This document shows positions 1 to 5,733 of a stretch of 8,021 nucleotides of DNA, piece after piece. The stretch covers positions 1 through 8,021 of the forward strand of contig CAILUR010000035.1 of the NCBI GenBank assembly GCA_903837445.1, written 5' to 3'. The notes below the pieces were generated by a model. It was not told where the DNA came from. It saw only the letters and a list, made by a program, of their open reading frames with translations, and did not search any database. The position numbers and the translations under genes are program-made. The stretch comes from an uncultured bacterium (lineage in GTDB: Bacteria; Oederibacteriota; PGYV01; CAILUR01). Within the stretch, counting starts at the first letter, position 1, and every line of letters begins with the position of its first letter.

Positions 1-56
1 AAAAGCCGTTTAGAGTTCCAATCTGTTTCCCCGTGTCGCAGGATAAAAATATCCAT
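1..56 (-). CDS. cobC: Histidine phosphatase family protein, N-terminus only (probable CobC-type alpha-ribazole phosphatase)
   Basis: Only the first 18 codons are inside the window; the gene continues past position 1. The start is ATG at 56-54, with GAGG at 62-65 (5 nt spacing) as ribosome binding site. The peptide reads MDIFILRHGETDWNSKRL. A short hydrophobic strand followed by RHGET is the catalytic signature of the histidine phosphatase (phosphoglycerate mutase-like) superfamily, where the His is phosphorylated during catalysis. The motif alone does not separate phosphoglycerate mutases, general phosphatases and CobC, which dephosphorylates alpha-ribazole 5'-phosphate late in cobalamin synthesis. 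The CobC reading rests on the cobalamin riboswitch in its leader (206-434) and is an inference. Family membership is secure for so short a fragment; the specific substrate is not. Confidence 0.75.
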   Translation of the reverse strand, partial: MDIFILRHGETDWNSKRL

Positions 57-115
57 AAAAACCTCGCAAAATTAAAATATGGTTCCAAAGTCTTGATTAA
101 AATCAAATACAAAAT

Positions 116-148
116 AAAAAAAGCCGTACACGGTAATGTACGGCTTTT
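116..148 (-). terminator. Intrinsic terminator in the riboswitch leader
   Basis: A perfect 12-bp stem (119-130 pairs with 137-148) closes a 6-nt loop. On the minus strand the GC-rich stem runs directly into seven T residues (122-116) and then ATTTTG. It lies 57 nt downstream of the riboswitch P13 candidate and 60 nt upstream of the cobC start, the usual place for the transcription-attenuation hairpin of a riboswitch. The plus-strand side is followed by TTTTATATTTTATT, so it could also stop transcripts entering from the left. A competing antiterminator was not identified. Confidence 0.8.
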
Positions 149-205
149 ATATTTTATTCTGAATTCAAAATTTCAAACTCAAAAAAAACATTTATCGAAA
201 AGCTT

Positions 206-434
206 CCCATCACCCGTGGGTTTTTGGTGTTCTGGCTTGTGCCTTGCTTTCTTTTCCTACTCATCGCCCTTCCCGGAGTTTCGTCCAGTGGTTATTGCGA
301 CTTTCGTTGCACTTACAGCGGCGGAGACCGCGCAGGATTTTAACCCGCTTCCCGGCTATGTCATTAAGTTATTTTCAAGTAACTTTTTTCCTTTTACGAA
401 GAGCATTTGGGGTTATTTATATCCTACCCCAAAA
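206..434 (-). promoter_or_regulatory. Cobalamin (B12) riboswitch aptamer
   Basis: Read on the minus strand, the conserved blocks of the AdoCbl-type riboswitch appear in order. At 353-312 is the B12 box: GGGAA, then GGGTTAAAATCC, then a CGCGG...CCGCC stem-loop, then CTGTAAG. CCACTGG (291-285) follows, then GGGAAGGGCGATGAG (274-260), then AAGCCAGAACACC (238-226), equivalent to the consensus AGnCAGGAnACC. A closing helix pairs TTTTGGGGT (434-426) with ACACCAAAA (230-222), 8 of 9 positions. CCCA/TGGG (220-206) with a 7-nt loop fits P13/L13, whose loop would kiss the B12-box loop; the complementarity there is only partial. The likely target is the RHGET phosphatase starting at 56, through the terminator at 116-148. 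Outer boundaries are approximate. Confidence 0.88.
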
Positions 435-438
435 CTTT

Positions 439-672
439 TTATTCTCCATCATCTCCGATAGAGCTGGTCGGACACGATTCCATAGCACTTACACAATTTG
501 CAGTCTGATTAGCGTCTGCTGGTTGAGCGGAACAGAACGCGTGAGATCCATCATCGTTCATTTTAAAATTTTCAGGTGCCGAGCCTTCGCACACGCCACA
601 TGCTATACACTGGTCGTCCACATAAAATTTACCTGGTACACTTTCAGATACTTTACCGCCTTTATTTGCCAT
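439..672 (-). CDS. Single-cluster [4Fe-4S] ferredoxin
   Basis: A 77-residue acidic cytoplasmic electron carrier. Ligands for one [4Fe-4S] cluster are C22, C25 and C28 (CIACGVC) and C67 in SCP, the monocluster pattern of small bacterial and archaeal ferredoxins such as that of Thermotoga maritima. In that family a Cys four residues after the third ligand can form a disulfide with a Cys near the equivalent of C60. Here that partner position is Ala (EGSAPENF), while C60 remains and an additional C47 is present, so the standard disulfide cannot form. The start is supported by GGAGG at 680-684, 7 nt upstream of ATG. A promoter is visible at 714-741. The downstream riboswitch begins 4 nt after the stop codon, so the gene may share a transcript with cobC. 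Redox partner unknown. Confidence 0.92.
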   Translation of the reverse strand: MANKGGKVSESVPGKFYVDDQCIACGVCEGSAPENFKMNDDGSHAFCSAQPADANQTANCVSAMESCPTSSIGDDGE

Positions 673-699
673 TTCTATTCCTCCATAAAATTTAGGTTT

Positions 700-741
700 T
701 TAATAACTTATTAATTGTAATGTTTTTTTTTATTTTTTCAA
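700..741 (-). promoter_or_regulatory. Ferredoxin promoter with overlapping palindrome
   Basis: On the minus strand TTGAAA (741-736) and TACAAT (719-714) are each 5/6 matches to the sigma70 consensus, with a 16-nt spacer, placing the transcription start near 707. A perfect 15-bp palindrome, TTAATAA-c-TTATTAA (700-714), touches the -10 box and covers the predicted start, where a repressor site would sit. The area is very AT-rich, so chance similarity is possible. Confidence 0.5.
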
Positions 742-768
742 GGTTTATTTTAAATACCCGCGTCCTTT

Positions 769-1431
769 TCACGCCACATAAAATAAGAATCCAAAAAATA
801 TACAGATTGCTCCGCCTAAAACGAACAAGTGCCAGATAGCGTGATGAAAAGGAATCTGCTTTACCACATAAAAAATTATGCCTACCGTATATAAAACCCC
901 GCCTATACTTAACCATAAAAGAAACATAGGTTTTACATTTACTAAAAGCGGTTTTATGGCAATTACTACCAGCCACCCCATAGCCACATATATGGCAAGC
1001 GACACTTTCTCAAATTTTCCTAAGAAAAAAGTTTTAAAAATAATTCCCAGTATAGCCAGTCCCCATATAATACCGAACAAAGTCCAACCCCACGCCCCTT
1101 TTATTGCGACAAGCGTCAGTGGAGTATAAGTTCCTGCGATAAGAAAATATATAGAGGCATAATCCATTATTTGGAAAAACCGTTTTACCCCACCATTGGG
1201 GAAAGCGTGTGAAAACATAGACATTAAAAAAAGTATAATCATAGAAGCGCCATAAATACTAAAAGAAACAATCCTCCAAGGGTCGCCGCGTTTTGCCGCT
1301 AAAACTACAAGAATCACCAGCATAGCCACAGCCAACAATGCCCCAATCCCGTGCGTGATAGCGCTGGCTATTTCTTCTCCGAGAGTATCATCCAAATATC
1401 GCGAAGTGGCATTTTTATTTTTTTTTTCCAT
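769..1431 (-). CDS. Hemolysin III / PAQR family integral membrane protein
   Basis: A 220-residue protein with about seven hydrophobic segments, the usual size of bacterial hemolysin III (YqfA/TrhA-like) members of the PAQR/CREST superfamily. Family motifs are present: E20 and H27 in GEEIASAITHGIG, SxxxH at S71-H75, MDYASIYFLIAGTYTP with D90, and FHHAIWH with H197 and H201. H75, H197 and H201 correspond to the zinc-binding histidines known from adiponectin receptors. The usual ICHF near the C-terminus reads ICIF here, so that histidine is lost. The biochemical role of bacterial members is poorly settled: membrane lipid homeostasis or hydrolase activity is suggested, and the hemolysin name is historical. 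The start lies 8 nt after the stop codon of the zinc-ribbon gene and has only a weak SD (GAGAAG), which suggests translational coupling in a two-gene operon. Confidence 0.93.
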   Translation of the reverse strand: MEKKNKNATSRYLDDTLGEEIASAITHGIGALLAVAMLVILVVLAAKRGDPWRIVSFSIYGASMIILFLMSMFSHAFPNGGVKRFFQIMDYASIYFLIAGTYTPLTLVAIKGAWGWTLFGIIWGLAILGIIFKTFFLGKFEKVSLAIYVAMGWLVVIAIKPLLVNVKPMFLLWLSIGGVLYTVGIIFYVVKQIPFHHAIWHLFVLGGAICIFFGFLFYVA

Positions 1432-1439
1432 AAATTAAG

Positions 1440-1976
1440 TTATCTTCTCGAGTGTCTTCCGCCAGCTGAGTTTTGATTCAAAGCCTGTGCCTTATATGGT
1501 CCTATTATTTCATTTAAATGTTTGTTTTTTTCTCCATCCAACCACAAGGCCTTACACTCAGTACACATATCCACAGTCATAGGTCCGAGTTTTTTCTCAG
1601 CCATTTTTTTCCCACACGCAGGACAAATTAAAAACGGAGGTTTTTCTCTTTTTTCAAAAAACGGCGGCGTTTTATGAGAGCTTTCAGCATCTCCTGCAAC
1701 AAACACTTTTTTATCCAGCGGTTGCAGTTTCATTATAACCTCGCGTTTAAGCGCTATCCCATTACACTCAGCACAATGTAAAACATCGTGCCCTGCCACT
1801 TTCCCGGCATACATAGGGATTTTACAGACTGGACAATTCACTGGTTTCAGCGGCGCCGAAACCAAAGCATCAGAAATTGCTGGTTGTTTACAGTTAGGAC
1901 AAAACTTTTCAGTAACAGACATTTCAGCATCACATCTTTTACAATGTTTTGTCCTGTTTGACATATTATCTTCCAT
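1440..1976 (-). CDS. Triple zinc-ribbon protein (zf-TFIIB type)
   Basis: A 178-residue soluble protein with three CxxC...CxxC zinc ribbons: C12/C15 with C26/C29, C48/C51 with C68/C71, and C118/C121 with C138/C141. The third matches the zf-TFIIB pattern (CPxCxxxM...G...VDxCxxCxxxWLDGE); the second is a diverged copy (CPVC...HDVLHCAECNGIAL). The first is a plain rubredoxin-like or double-zinc-ribbon knuckle. Proteins with zf-TFIIB ribbons (COG3809) are common and uncharacterised; nucleic-acid or protein binding is likely but unproven. The ATG at 1976 is chosen over the in-frame ATG four codons later because GAGGT sits 4 nt before it. The C-terminus (GGRHSRR) is basic and may be disordered. The next gene, hemolysin III, follows after 8 nt, so the two are probably co-transcribed. 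Confidence 0.85.
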   Translation of the reverse strand: MEDNMSNRTKHCKRCDAEMSVTEKFCPNCKQPAISDALVSAPLKPVNCPVCKIPMYAGKVAGHDVLHCAECNGIALKREVIMKLQPLDKKVFVAGDAESSHKTPPFFEKREKPPFLICPACGKKMAEKKLGPMTVDMCTECKALWLDGEKNKHLNEIIGPYKAQALNQNSAGGRHSRR

Positions 1977-2041
1977 TTTTACCTCAAGTATTTTTCTATA
2001 TATTATCAGTAGCCTTAAATTTACGCAATAAAAACCCTTTC

Positions 2042-2917
2042 TTATTTCCCCCCAAACCTTGTCCTATACCCGCACTTTCTGCATAGTTCCTCTGTCACTT
2101 TTCTTTTCGCAAACCCATCGTGTATTTTTTTTGCTTTTGCTGTATTGATAATTTCTTCCAAACTGTGTTCTTTTATATTGCCAAGTTTTATATCCCCATC
2201 CCTATCCAGACAGCAAGGCACTACCGTTCCATCTACAAGTATTGCCACCTGTTCTTTCAAGCCATAGCAATAACCAGTAGCTCCAAAGTCCTCACCATTG
2301 ATATCTGGCCATTTGAATTCATTTGAAATATTCAAAAATACATTTTCTTGGAGCTTTATTCCCCTCGCCTGTGTGACAATATTTTCAATTACCGGTTCGG
2401 GGTTATATTCCTTATTTATCTTTTCTATCACAAAAGCATTCTTCCCCTCAGTATCAGTTCCAGTAATATTCCACAAGCGCAGACAAAACAAAACTCTGCC
2501 AGCTTTTTTTGCCACAGTTATCAAAGAAAATATTTTTTCAAGATAGGTCTCATAAGATATCCCTGAGTTTGCAGGAGGGCTATGTAGGGAGAAGTTTATC
2601 TGTCTTAAAGCAAGTTTATCCAAGATTTCAAGCACTTTTTCAGTCAGTGTGCCATTAGTAGTCAGGTTTACTTTATAGCCATATTCAGCACACATATCCA
2701 AGAACTTCCCTATCTGTGGATGCATTAAGGGCTCACCCATAACATGAAAATACAAATACTCGGAATTCCCTTTGATTTTAGACAAGATTGTTTGAAACAA
2801 CTCCGTGCGCATATACTCAGGCAGGCGTTTTGTTTTTGGACAAAACCCACAAGCCAGATTGCAGACATTTGTTATTTCTATATAGGTGCGTTTAAATTTT
2901 TTCATTTTACCCAACAT
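2042..2917 (-). CDS. Radical SAM protein with SPASM-like C-terminus
   Basis: A 291-residue enzyme. CNLACGFC (C19, C23, C26) is the CxxxCxxC signature holding the SAM-cleaving [4Fe-4S] cluster. GEPL (61-64) is the SAM-binding GGEP-like motif and TNGT (87-90) a further core motif of the partial TIM barrel. C217, C235, C236, C279 and C282 form a SPASM/twitch-like set that could hold an auxiliary Fe-S cluster. Such enzymes typically modify peptides or anaerobically mature sulfatases, but no precursor peptide, sulfatase or transporter is nearby, so the substrate is unknown. The start is uncertain: ATG 2917 has no SD, and a second ATG four codons in (2905) is preceded only by TTGGGT. The gene stands 65 nt from its downstream neighbour and 66 nt from its upstream neighbour. 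Confidence 0.9.
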   Translation of the reverse strand: MLGKMKKFKRTYIEITNVCNLACGFCPKTKRLPEYMRTELFQTILSKIKGNSEYLYFHVMGEPLMHPQIGKFLDMCAEYGYKVNLTTNGTLTEKVLEILDKLALRQINFSLHSPPANSGISYETYLEKIFSLITVAKKAGRVLFCLRLWNITGTDTEGKNAFVIEKINKEYNPEPVIENIVTQARGIKLQENVFLNISNEFKWPDINGEDFGATGYCYGLKEQVAILVDGTVVPCCLDRDGDIKLGNIKEHSLEEIINTAKAKKIHDGFAKRKVTEELCRKCGYRTRFGGK

Positions 2918-2983
2918 TTTTTAATATCAGTAAAACATATTTTCGGCAAAAGTAAAACAGAATAGCAGTGAGATAAAAAATAC

Positions 2984-3766
2984 TTATTTTTCTATTTTTC
3001 CAAGTTCTTTGAGTTTATCCCCACTCAGGTCTTTTTTCATAAAATCCGCGCTGTGAGGAAAATCAAGTTCCAAAGAGTAAATACTACAAAGTTCCAACCG
3101 ACAATCCACAGTGACACAATCCAAAAGGTGTCCCCCTTTAGTTCCTGTGTCATCAATAAAATGCAAATGAAGTCCCGGCATATTGATACCACTAAAGTTT
3201 TGTGGCATTACATACCCGATAATAGTTCCTTTTATATTTTTCATTTCAAATATTGCCTGTCCCTTAACAGCCTCAGCCAGCCGTGGATATGGTTTGGCTT
3301 GTTTTTTTACACTACGGGTTTTAACATAAGAAAACTGCCCTTTTATCATAACAGCATAAGGAATATTTTTTGAAGGCAAAGAAGCGATTATTTTATTTTC
3401 AAGGTGCGCAAAATCCATACCATTAACAAAGTGAATAGATATATCAGGAGTGAATTTTACCACATCTGCAAAAGGTGTCTTATCTGTCGCCACTGGCTTA
3501 TAAACTTTCCCATCAGCTTTAACCTGATATATGCTACCGTTAAGAATTACCATTTCCCCATCAAGCCCATCAAAGGTCCCTATCCCAAAATCACCATGCT
3601 TTGCAAGAGACTCAAAACTCACAGCCCCATCATAAACGCCTTCCTGCAAAGCATTCAAAGTGGAAACTTGGTATAAGACAGTCTGTTCAGAACACTGAAT
3701 CGCAGAAGTGAATGCAAGAATAATTATCACGGCTGTAAAAATAATAAATTTAGTTGTTTTTCTCAT
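2984..3766 (-). CDS. budA: Alpha-acetolactate decarboxylase, exported
   Basis: A 260-residue acetolactate decarboxylase (AlsD/BudA family), which converts 2-acetolactate to acetoin and CO2 using a zinc ion. GLHLHFIDDTGTKGGHLLD supplies the three zinc-ligand histidines (H200, H202, H213). E71 in GLDGEMVILNG and R151 in KTRSVKKQ correspond to the catalytic Glu and Arg of the Brevibacillus enzyme. Residues 1-25 are a basic N-terminus followed by a hydrophobic stretch (FIIFTAVIIILAFTSA), a signal peptide or anchor. C25 is preceded by AIQ, which is not a proper lipobox. The enzyme would therefore work outside the cytoplasm, on acetolactate leaking from cells. No acetolactate synthase or butanediol dehydrogenase is in the window. 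The start is backed by GAGGTG at 3771-3776, 4 nt upstream. Confidence 0.93.
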   Translation of the reverse strand: MRKTTKFIIFTAVIIILAFTSAIQCSEQTVLYQVSTLNALQEGVYDGAVSFESLAKHGDFGIGTFDGLDGEMVILNGSIYQVKADGKVYKPVATDKTPFADVVKFTPDISIHFVNGMDFAHLENKIIASLPSKNIPYAVMIKGQFSYVKTRSVKKQAKPYPRLAEAVKGQAIFEMKNIKGTIIGYVMPQNFSGINMPGLHLHFIDDTGTKGGHLLDCVTVDCRLELCSIYSLELDFPHSADFMKKDLSGDKLKELGKIEK

Positions 3767-3872
3767 TTATCACCTCAAATTGTATTTACTGCTCACGATA
3801 TGGATTCGTTCCCATCCCTAAATATATTCTTGTTTTCATTTCCATGGTAAACCAAATGATAAACATATCCGC

Positions 3873-4406
3873 CTATGTCGGCTTAACAGTACCTGCTTTA
3901 AACCCATACTTGCCTGTTGTATTTTTAGGTTTATCTGTTAACTGTTTTAGTACATCAAAGATTATCACAAAGTTCTCATCATTTTTCTTGAGTTTATCTA
4001 GTATTTGTTTATGGGTTGAAAGGTATTCACGCATTTTGATAAACGCATTTACTACGGCTATACTTACCTGTGCTGCCTTTTTGCTTCTAAGTACGCTGGA
4101 CAGCATGACAACTCCATGTTCGGTAAATGCATAAGGCAAATATCGCCTTCCTCCACGCTTTGAGGTCGCAATTTGCGGCCTCAAGTTTGAGGTGCCAATT
4201 TGGCACCTCAAAGACTCATATTCTTTTTCATTTAACTTAAAGCAAAAGTTTTCGGGAAATCGTTCCATGTTCCTTTGTATCTGCCTGTTTAATTGTTTTG
4301 TTTCCACCCTATAAAACACCGCAAGATCACTATCCAGCATAACCTTTTGACCCCGTATTAAGTAAATCTTTTGCACAATGTTTTCAACCGGTATCAAACC
4401 CTCCAT
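3873..4406 (-). CDS. ORF6N-domain DNA-binding protein
   Basis: A 177-residue protein. Residues ~5-105 match the ORF6N/KilA-N-associated domain seen in phage antirepressors and many chromosomal and mobile-element proteins: IYLIRGQKVMLDSDLA, then RNMERFPENFCFKL, then GGRRYLPYAFTEHGV and MLSSVLRSKKA. A lysine-rich, probably helical tail follows. The start at 4406 is preferred because AAGGGGG (4412-4418) is 5 nt upstream. The longer frame from 4457 would begin inside the promoter spacer, upstream of the predicted transcript start. Between the two parts of the domain, residues 66-73 (LRCQIGTS) and 75-82 (LRPQIATS) form a 9-residue tandem repeat, encoded by two 27-bp palindromes (4159-4212). Role: probably a transcriptional regulator or antirepressor, of mobile or phage origin; no phage genes surround it. 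Confidence 0.88.
   Translation of the reverse strand: MEGLIPVENIVQKIYLIRGQKVMLDSDLAVFYRVETKQLNRQIQRNMERFPENFCFKLNEKEYESLRCQIGTSNLRPQIATSKRGGRRYLPYAFTEHGVVMLSSVLRSKKAAQVSIAVVNAFIKMREYLSTHKQILDKLKKNDENFVIIFDVLKQLTDKPKNTTGKYGFKAGTVKPT
4159..4212 (-). repeat. Two tandem 27-bp palindromes inside the ORF6N gene
   Basis: Unit 1 (4186-4212) is a perfect 13+1+13 palindrome. Unit 2 (4159-4185), directly adjacent, matches its own reverse complement at 11 of 13 arm positions. Within the arms GC/GC of unit 1 becomes CG/CG in unit 2, a two-base compensated change. Each unit encodes nine residues of the same pattern (LRxQIxTSx), so length and frame are kept. Both the palindromy and the protein repeat are seen directly in the sequence; why they are kept is unknown. 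Confidence 0.9.
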
Positions 4407-4448
4407 CTCATCCCCCTTGTATTTTCGGTGTATAACCACTCTCATAAA

Positions 4449-4477
4449 ATTATACACTTTGTATACTTATATGTCAA
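4449..4477 (-). promoter_or_regulatory. Perfect-consensus sigma70 promoter of the ORF6N gene
   Basis: On the minus strand TTGACA (4477-4472), a 17-nt spacer and TATAAT (4454-4449) match both hexamers exactly, placing the transcript start near 4442, about 36 nt before the ATG at 4406. The spacer and -10 region contain an inverted repeat TATAC-5-GTATA (4451-4465), a candidate operator. A promoter this strong normally needs repression; autoregulation by the ORF6N protein is a guess. Confidence 0.85.
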
Positions 4478-4573
4478 TGTTGTTTTGAGGGGAATGCTTT
4501 TTTGAAATACGGTTAAGGAATTAATTTATAACGAGACACTTCTCCCCTGGGGCGGTTTATCTCGGCTCTGGTT

Positions 4574-5377
4574 TTATTCTTCCGGAGTAAGTTCGTCTTT
4601 TTTTGTCAACGAAAGAAAGATAACTAAACTCAAAATAGCTATAAAAAATATCCCGCTTGTCAAAGTCGGTCCCAGTGCAAGCCCACCTGCATCACGGTCC
4701 TGAGAAAGAAAGTCACCTATTGAGGCGCCGAGCGGACGAGTCATTATGTAAGCAAGCCAGAAAGCAAGAATGGCGTATGCTGGTTGGTGTTTATGCTCCG
4801 CTCCCTGTATTTTCCTGAGCACATAATATGCTATAGTCACTACTCCTATTAATCCGCCAAATATATATATTGAATTCAAATATCCTAACTTGAACTTTTC
4901 CGCGCTCAAATCCCCCGCCGCTGTACCCAATGCAAAGGTAAACAGGATAGCCAGCCAGTAAAAAGCCTCGCGTCTGAAAGTAACTATGGAATGAACCGAC
5001 AAAGTTTTCTCAAATATAAACCAAACTATAAAAGTCAACAACAGCGCAGCAGCAAATACAATTGTCGTTGTCTCCAGTGGAATCCCAAGTTTATCGGTCA
5101 AAAGGTCGGTTATCAAAGTACCGACAACGCTGACAAAAACTACCGCCAACCAATAAATTGAAGGTATATACTTTTTCGTCCTGAACTGAAAGAACATAAT
5201 CAAAAACAAAAGCCCACCCATAACAAGTGAAGTCCCACTGAGCCCAAATTTCAGTGTTTCATTCAAATAATCCGCTGCAGTCTCACCTATCGTAGTACAT
5301 AAAACCTTAATAACCCAAAAATATATAGTAATAGCCGGAACCTTATTTAACATCTGCTTTATTTTTGTCGCATCCAT
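4574..5377 (-). CDS. COG4705/DUF347 four-repeat membrane protein
   Basis: A 267-residue integral membrane protein with about eight hydrophobic segments, organised as four copies of the DUF347 repeat: FWVIK...TTIGETAADYL (20-38), YWLAV...VVGTLITDLL (75-93), YWLAI...ALGTAAGDL (140-157) and FWLAY...PLGASIGDFL (206-224). Each carries an aromatic-Trp start and a G-xxx-(A/T)-D core. The acidic residues sit at equivalent positions in transmembrane segments, which suggests a pore or ion-binding site built from four pseudo-equivalent units, but the family has no established function that I can cite. Length is typical. The start has GAGG about 9 nt upstream. A TATAAT box lies at 5424-5429 without a good -35. 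It appears to be a single gene. Confidence 0.87.
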   Translation of the reverse strand: MDATKIKQMLNKVPAITIYFWVIKVLCTTIGETAADYLNETLKFGLSGTSLVMGGLLFLIMFFQFRTKKYIPSIYWLAVVFVSVVGTLITDLLTDKLGIPLETTTIVFAAALLLTFIVWFIFEKTLSVHSIVTFRREAFYWLAILFTFALGTAAGDLSAEKFKLGYLNSIYIFGGLIGVVTIAYYVLRKIQGAEHKHQPAYAILAFWLAYIMTRPLGASIGDFLSQDRDAGGLALGPTLTSGIFFIAILSLVIFLSLTKKDELTPEE

Positions 5378-5733
5378 TCGCCTTTACCTCGTATGATTTA
5401 TTAACTTTCCAAATATTAGCATAATTATAAACATAAAAATATATCATAATTTCGAATCCATTCTGGTTTGGTTAAAATAACTAACATATGATAAAACACA
5501 GTGACAAACTTCACAACTTATTTTCAGGCAAGGGCAAGTAGTAAGGGTTAAGGAGTGAGAAATTTTCTGCAAGTGAAATTGGAAGCGACAGGTTTATAAT
5601 CCAATTTTGCTGAAATATTTAAATCTTGTTTTTTGTTTTTACACTCCTGACAAAAACTTTATCAAACAAACTTTATTTTCGAGCAGTTACCATAAATAGA
5701 CCGCCAAACCGTCCGGATAGATAAATAAATTAT
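5378..5733. other. Gene-free interval between the DUF347 and lipoprotein genes
   Basis: No credible reading frame or RNA gene is seen in these 356 nt. They contain the leader of the DUF347 gene (SD and a TATAAT at 5424-5429 on the minus strand), one copy of a dispersed repeat (5511-5596) and AT-rich sequence. No hairpin with a T-run that could end the lipoprotein transcript is obvious. Confidence 0.7.
5511..5596 (+). repeat. Dispersed repeat family 2, copy A
   Basis: These 86 nt align with 7555-7648 over their whole length. Shared blocks include TCACAACT, CAGGCAAGGG, AGTAAGGGTTAAG, AATTTTCTGCA, AAATTGGAAGCG and CAGGTTTA, with scattered substitutions and one deletion of about 8 nt within the AGTAAGG-rich part. 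The copy is non-coding and in the same orientation as copy B. It lacks the CCTTACTCC-type inverted arm that follows copy B, so it looks like a shorter or decayed version. Confidence 0.85.

Noticed and set aside
409..430. GGGGT/ACCCC hairpin as ferredoxin terminator
   Set aside because: No T-run follows on the minus strand, and the GGGGT arm is better explained as part of the riboswitch closing helix.
33..714. Two long plus-strand frames (33-461 and 244-714)
   Set aside because: They cross the riboswitch, terminator and ferredoxin gene antisense, have no SD and give low-complexity, non-protein-like translations.
692..976. 94-codon minus-strand frame overlapping the hemolysin III gene
   Set aside because: It overlaps the well-supported hemolysin III frame and the ferredoxin promoter; its tail is Lys/Ile-rich from AT-rich DNA.
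4545..4556. CCCCTGGGG palindrome as terminator of the DUF347 gene
   Set aside because: The stem is very short, has almost no loop, and no T-run follows on the minus strand.
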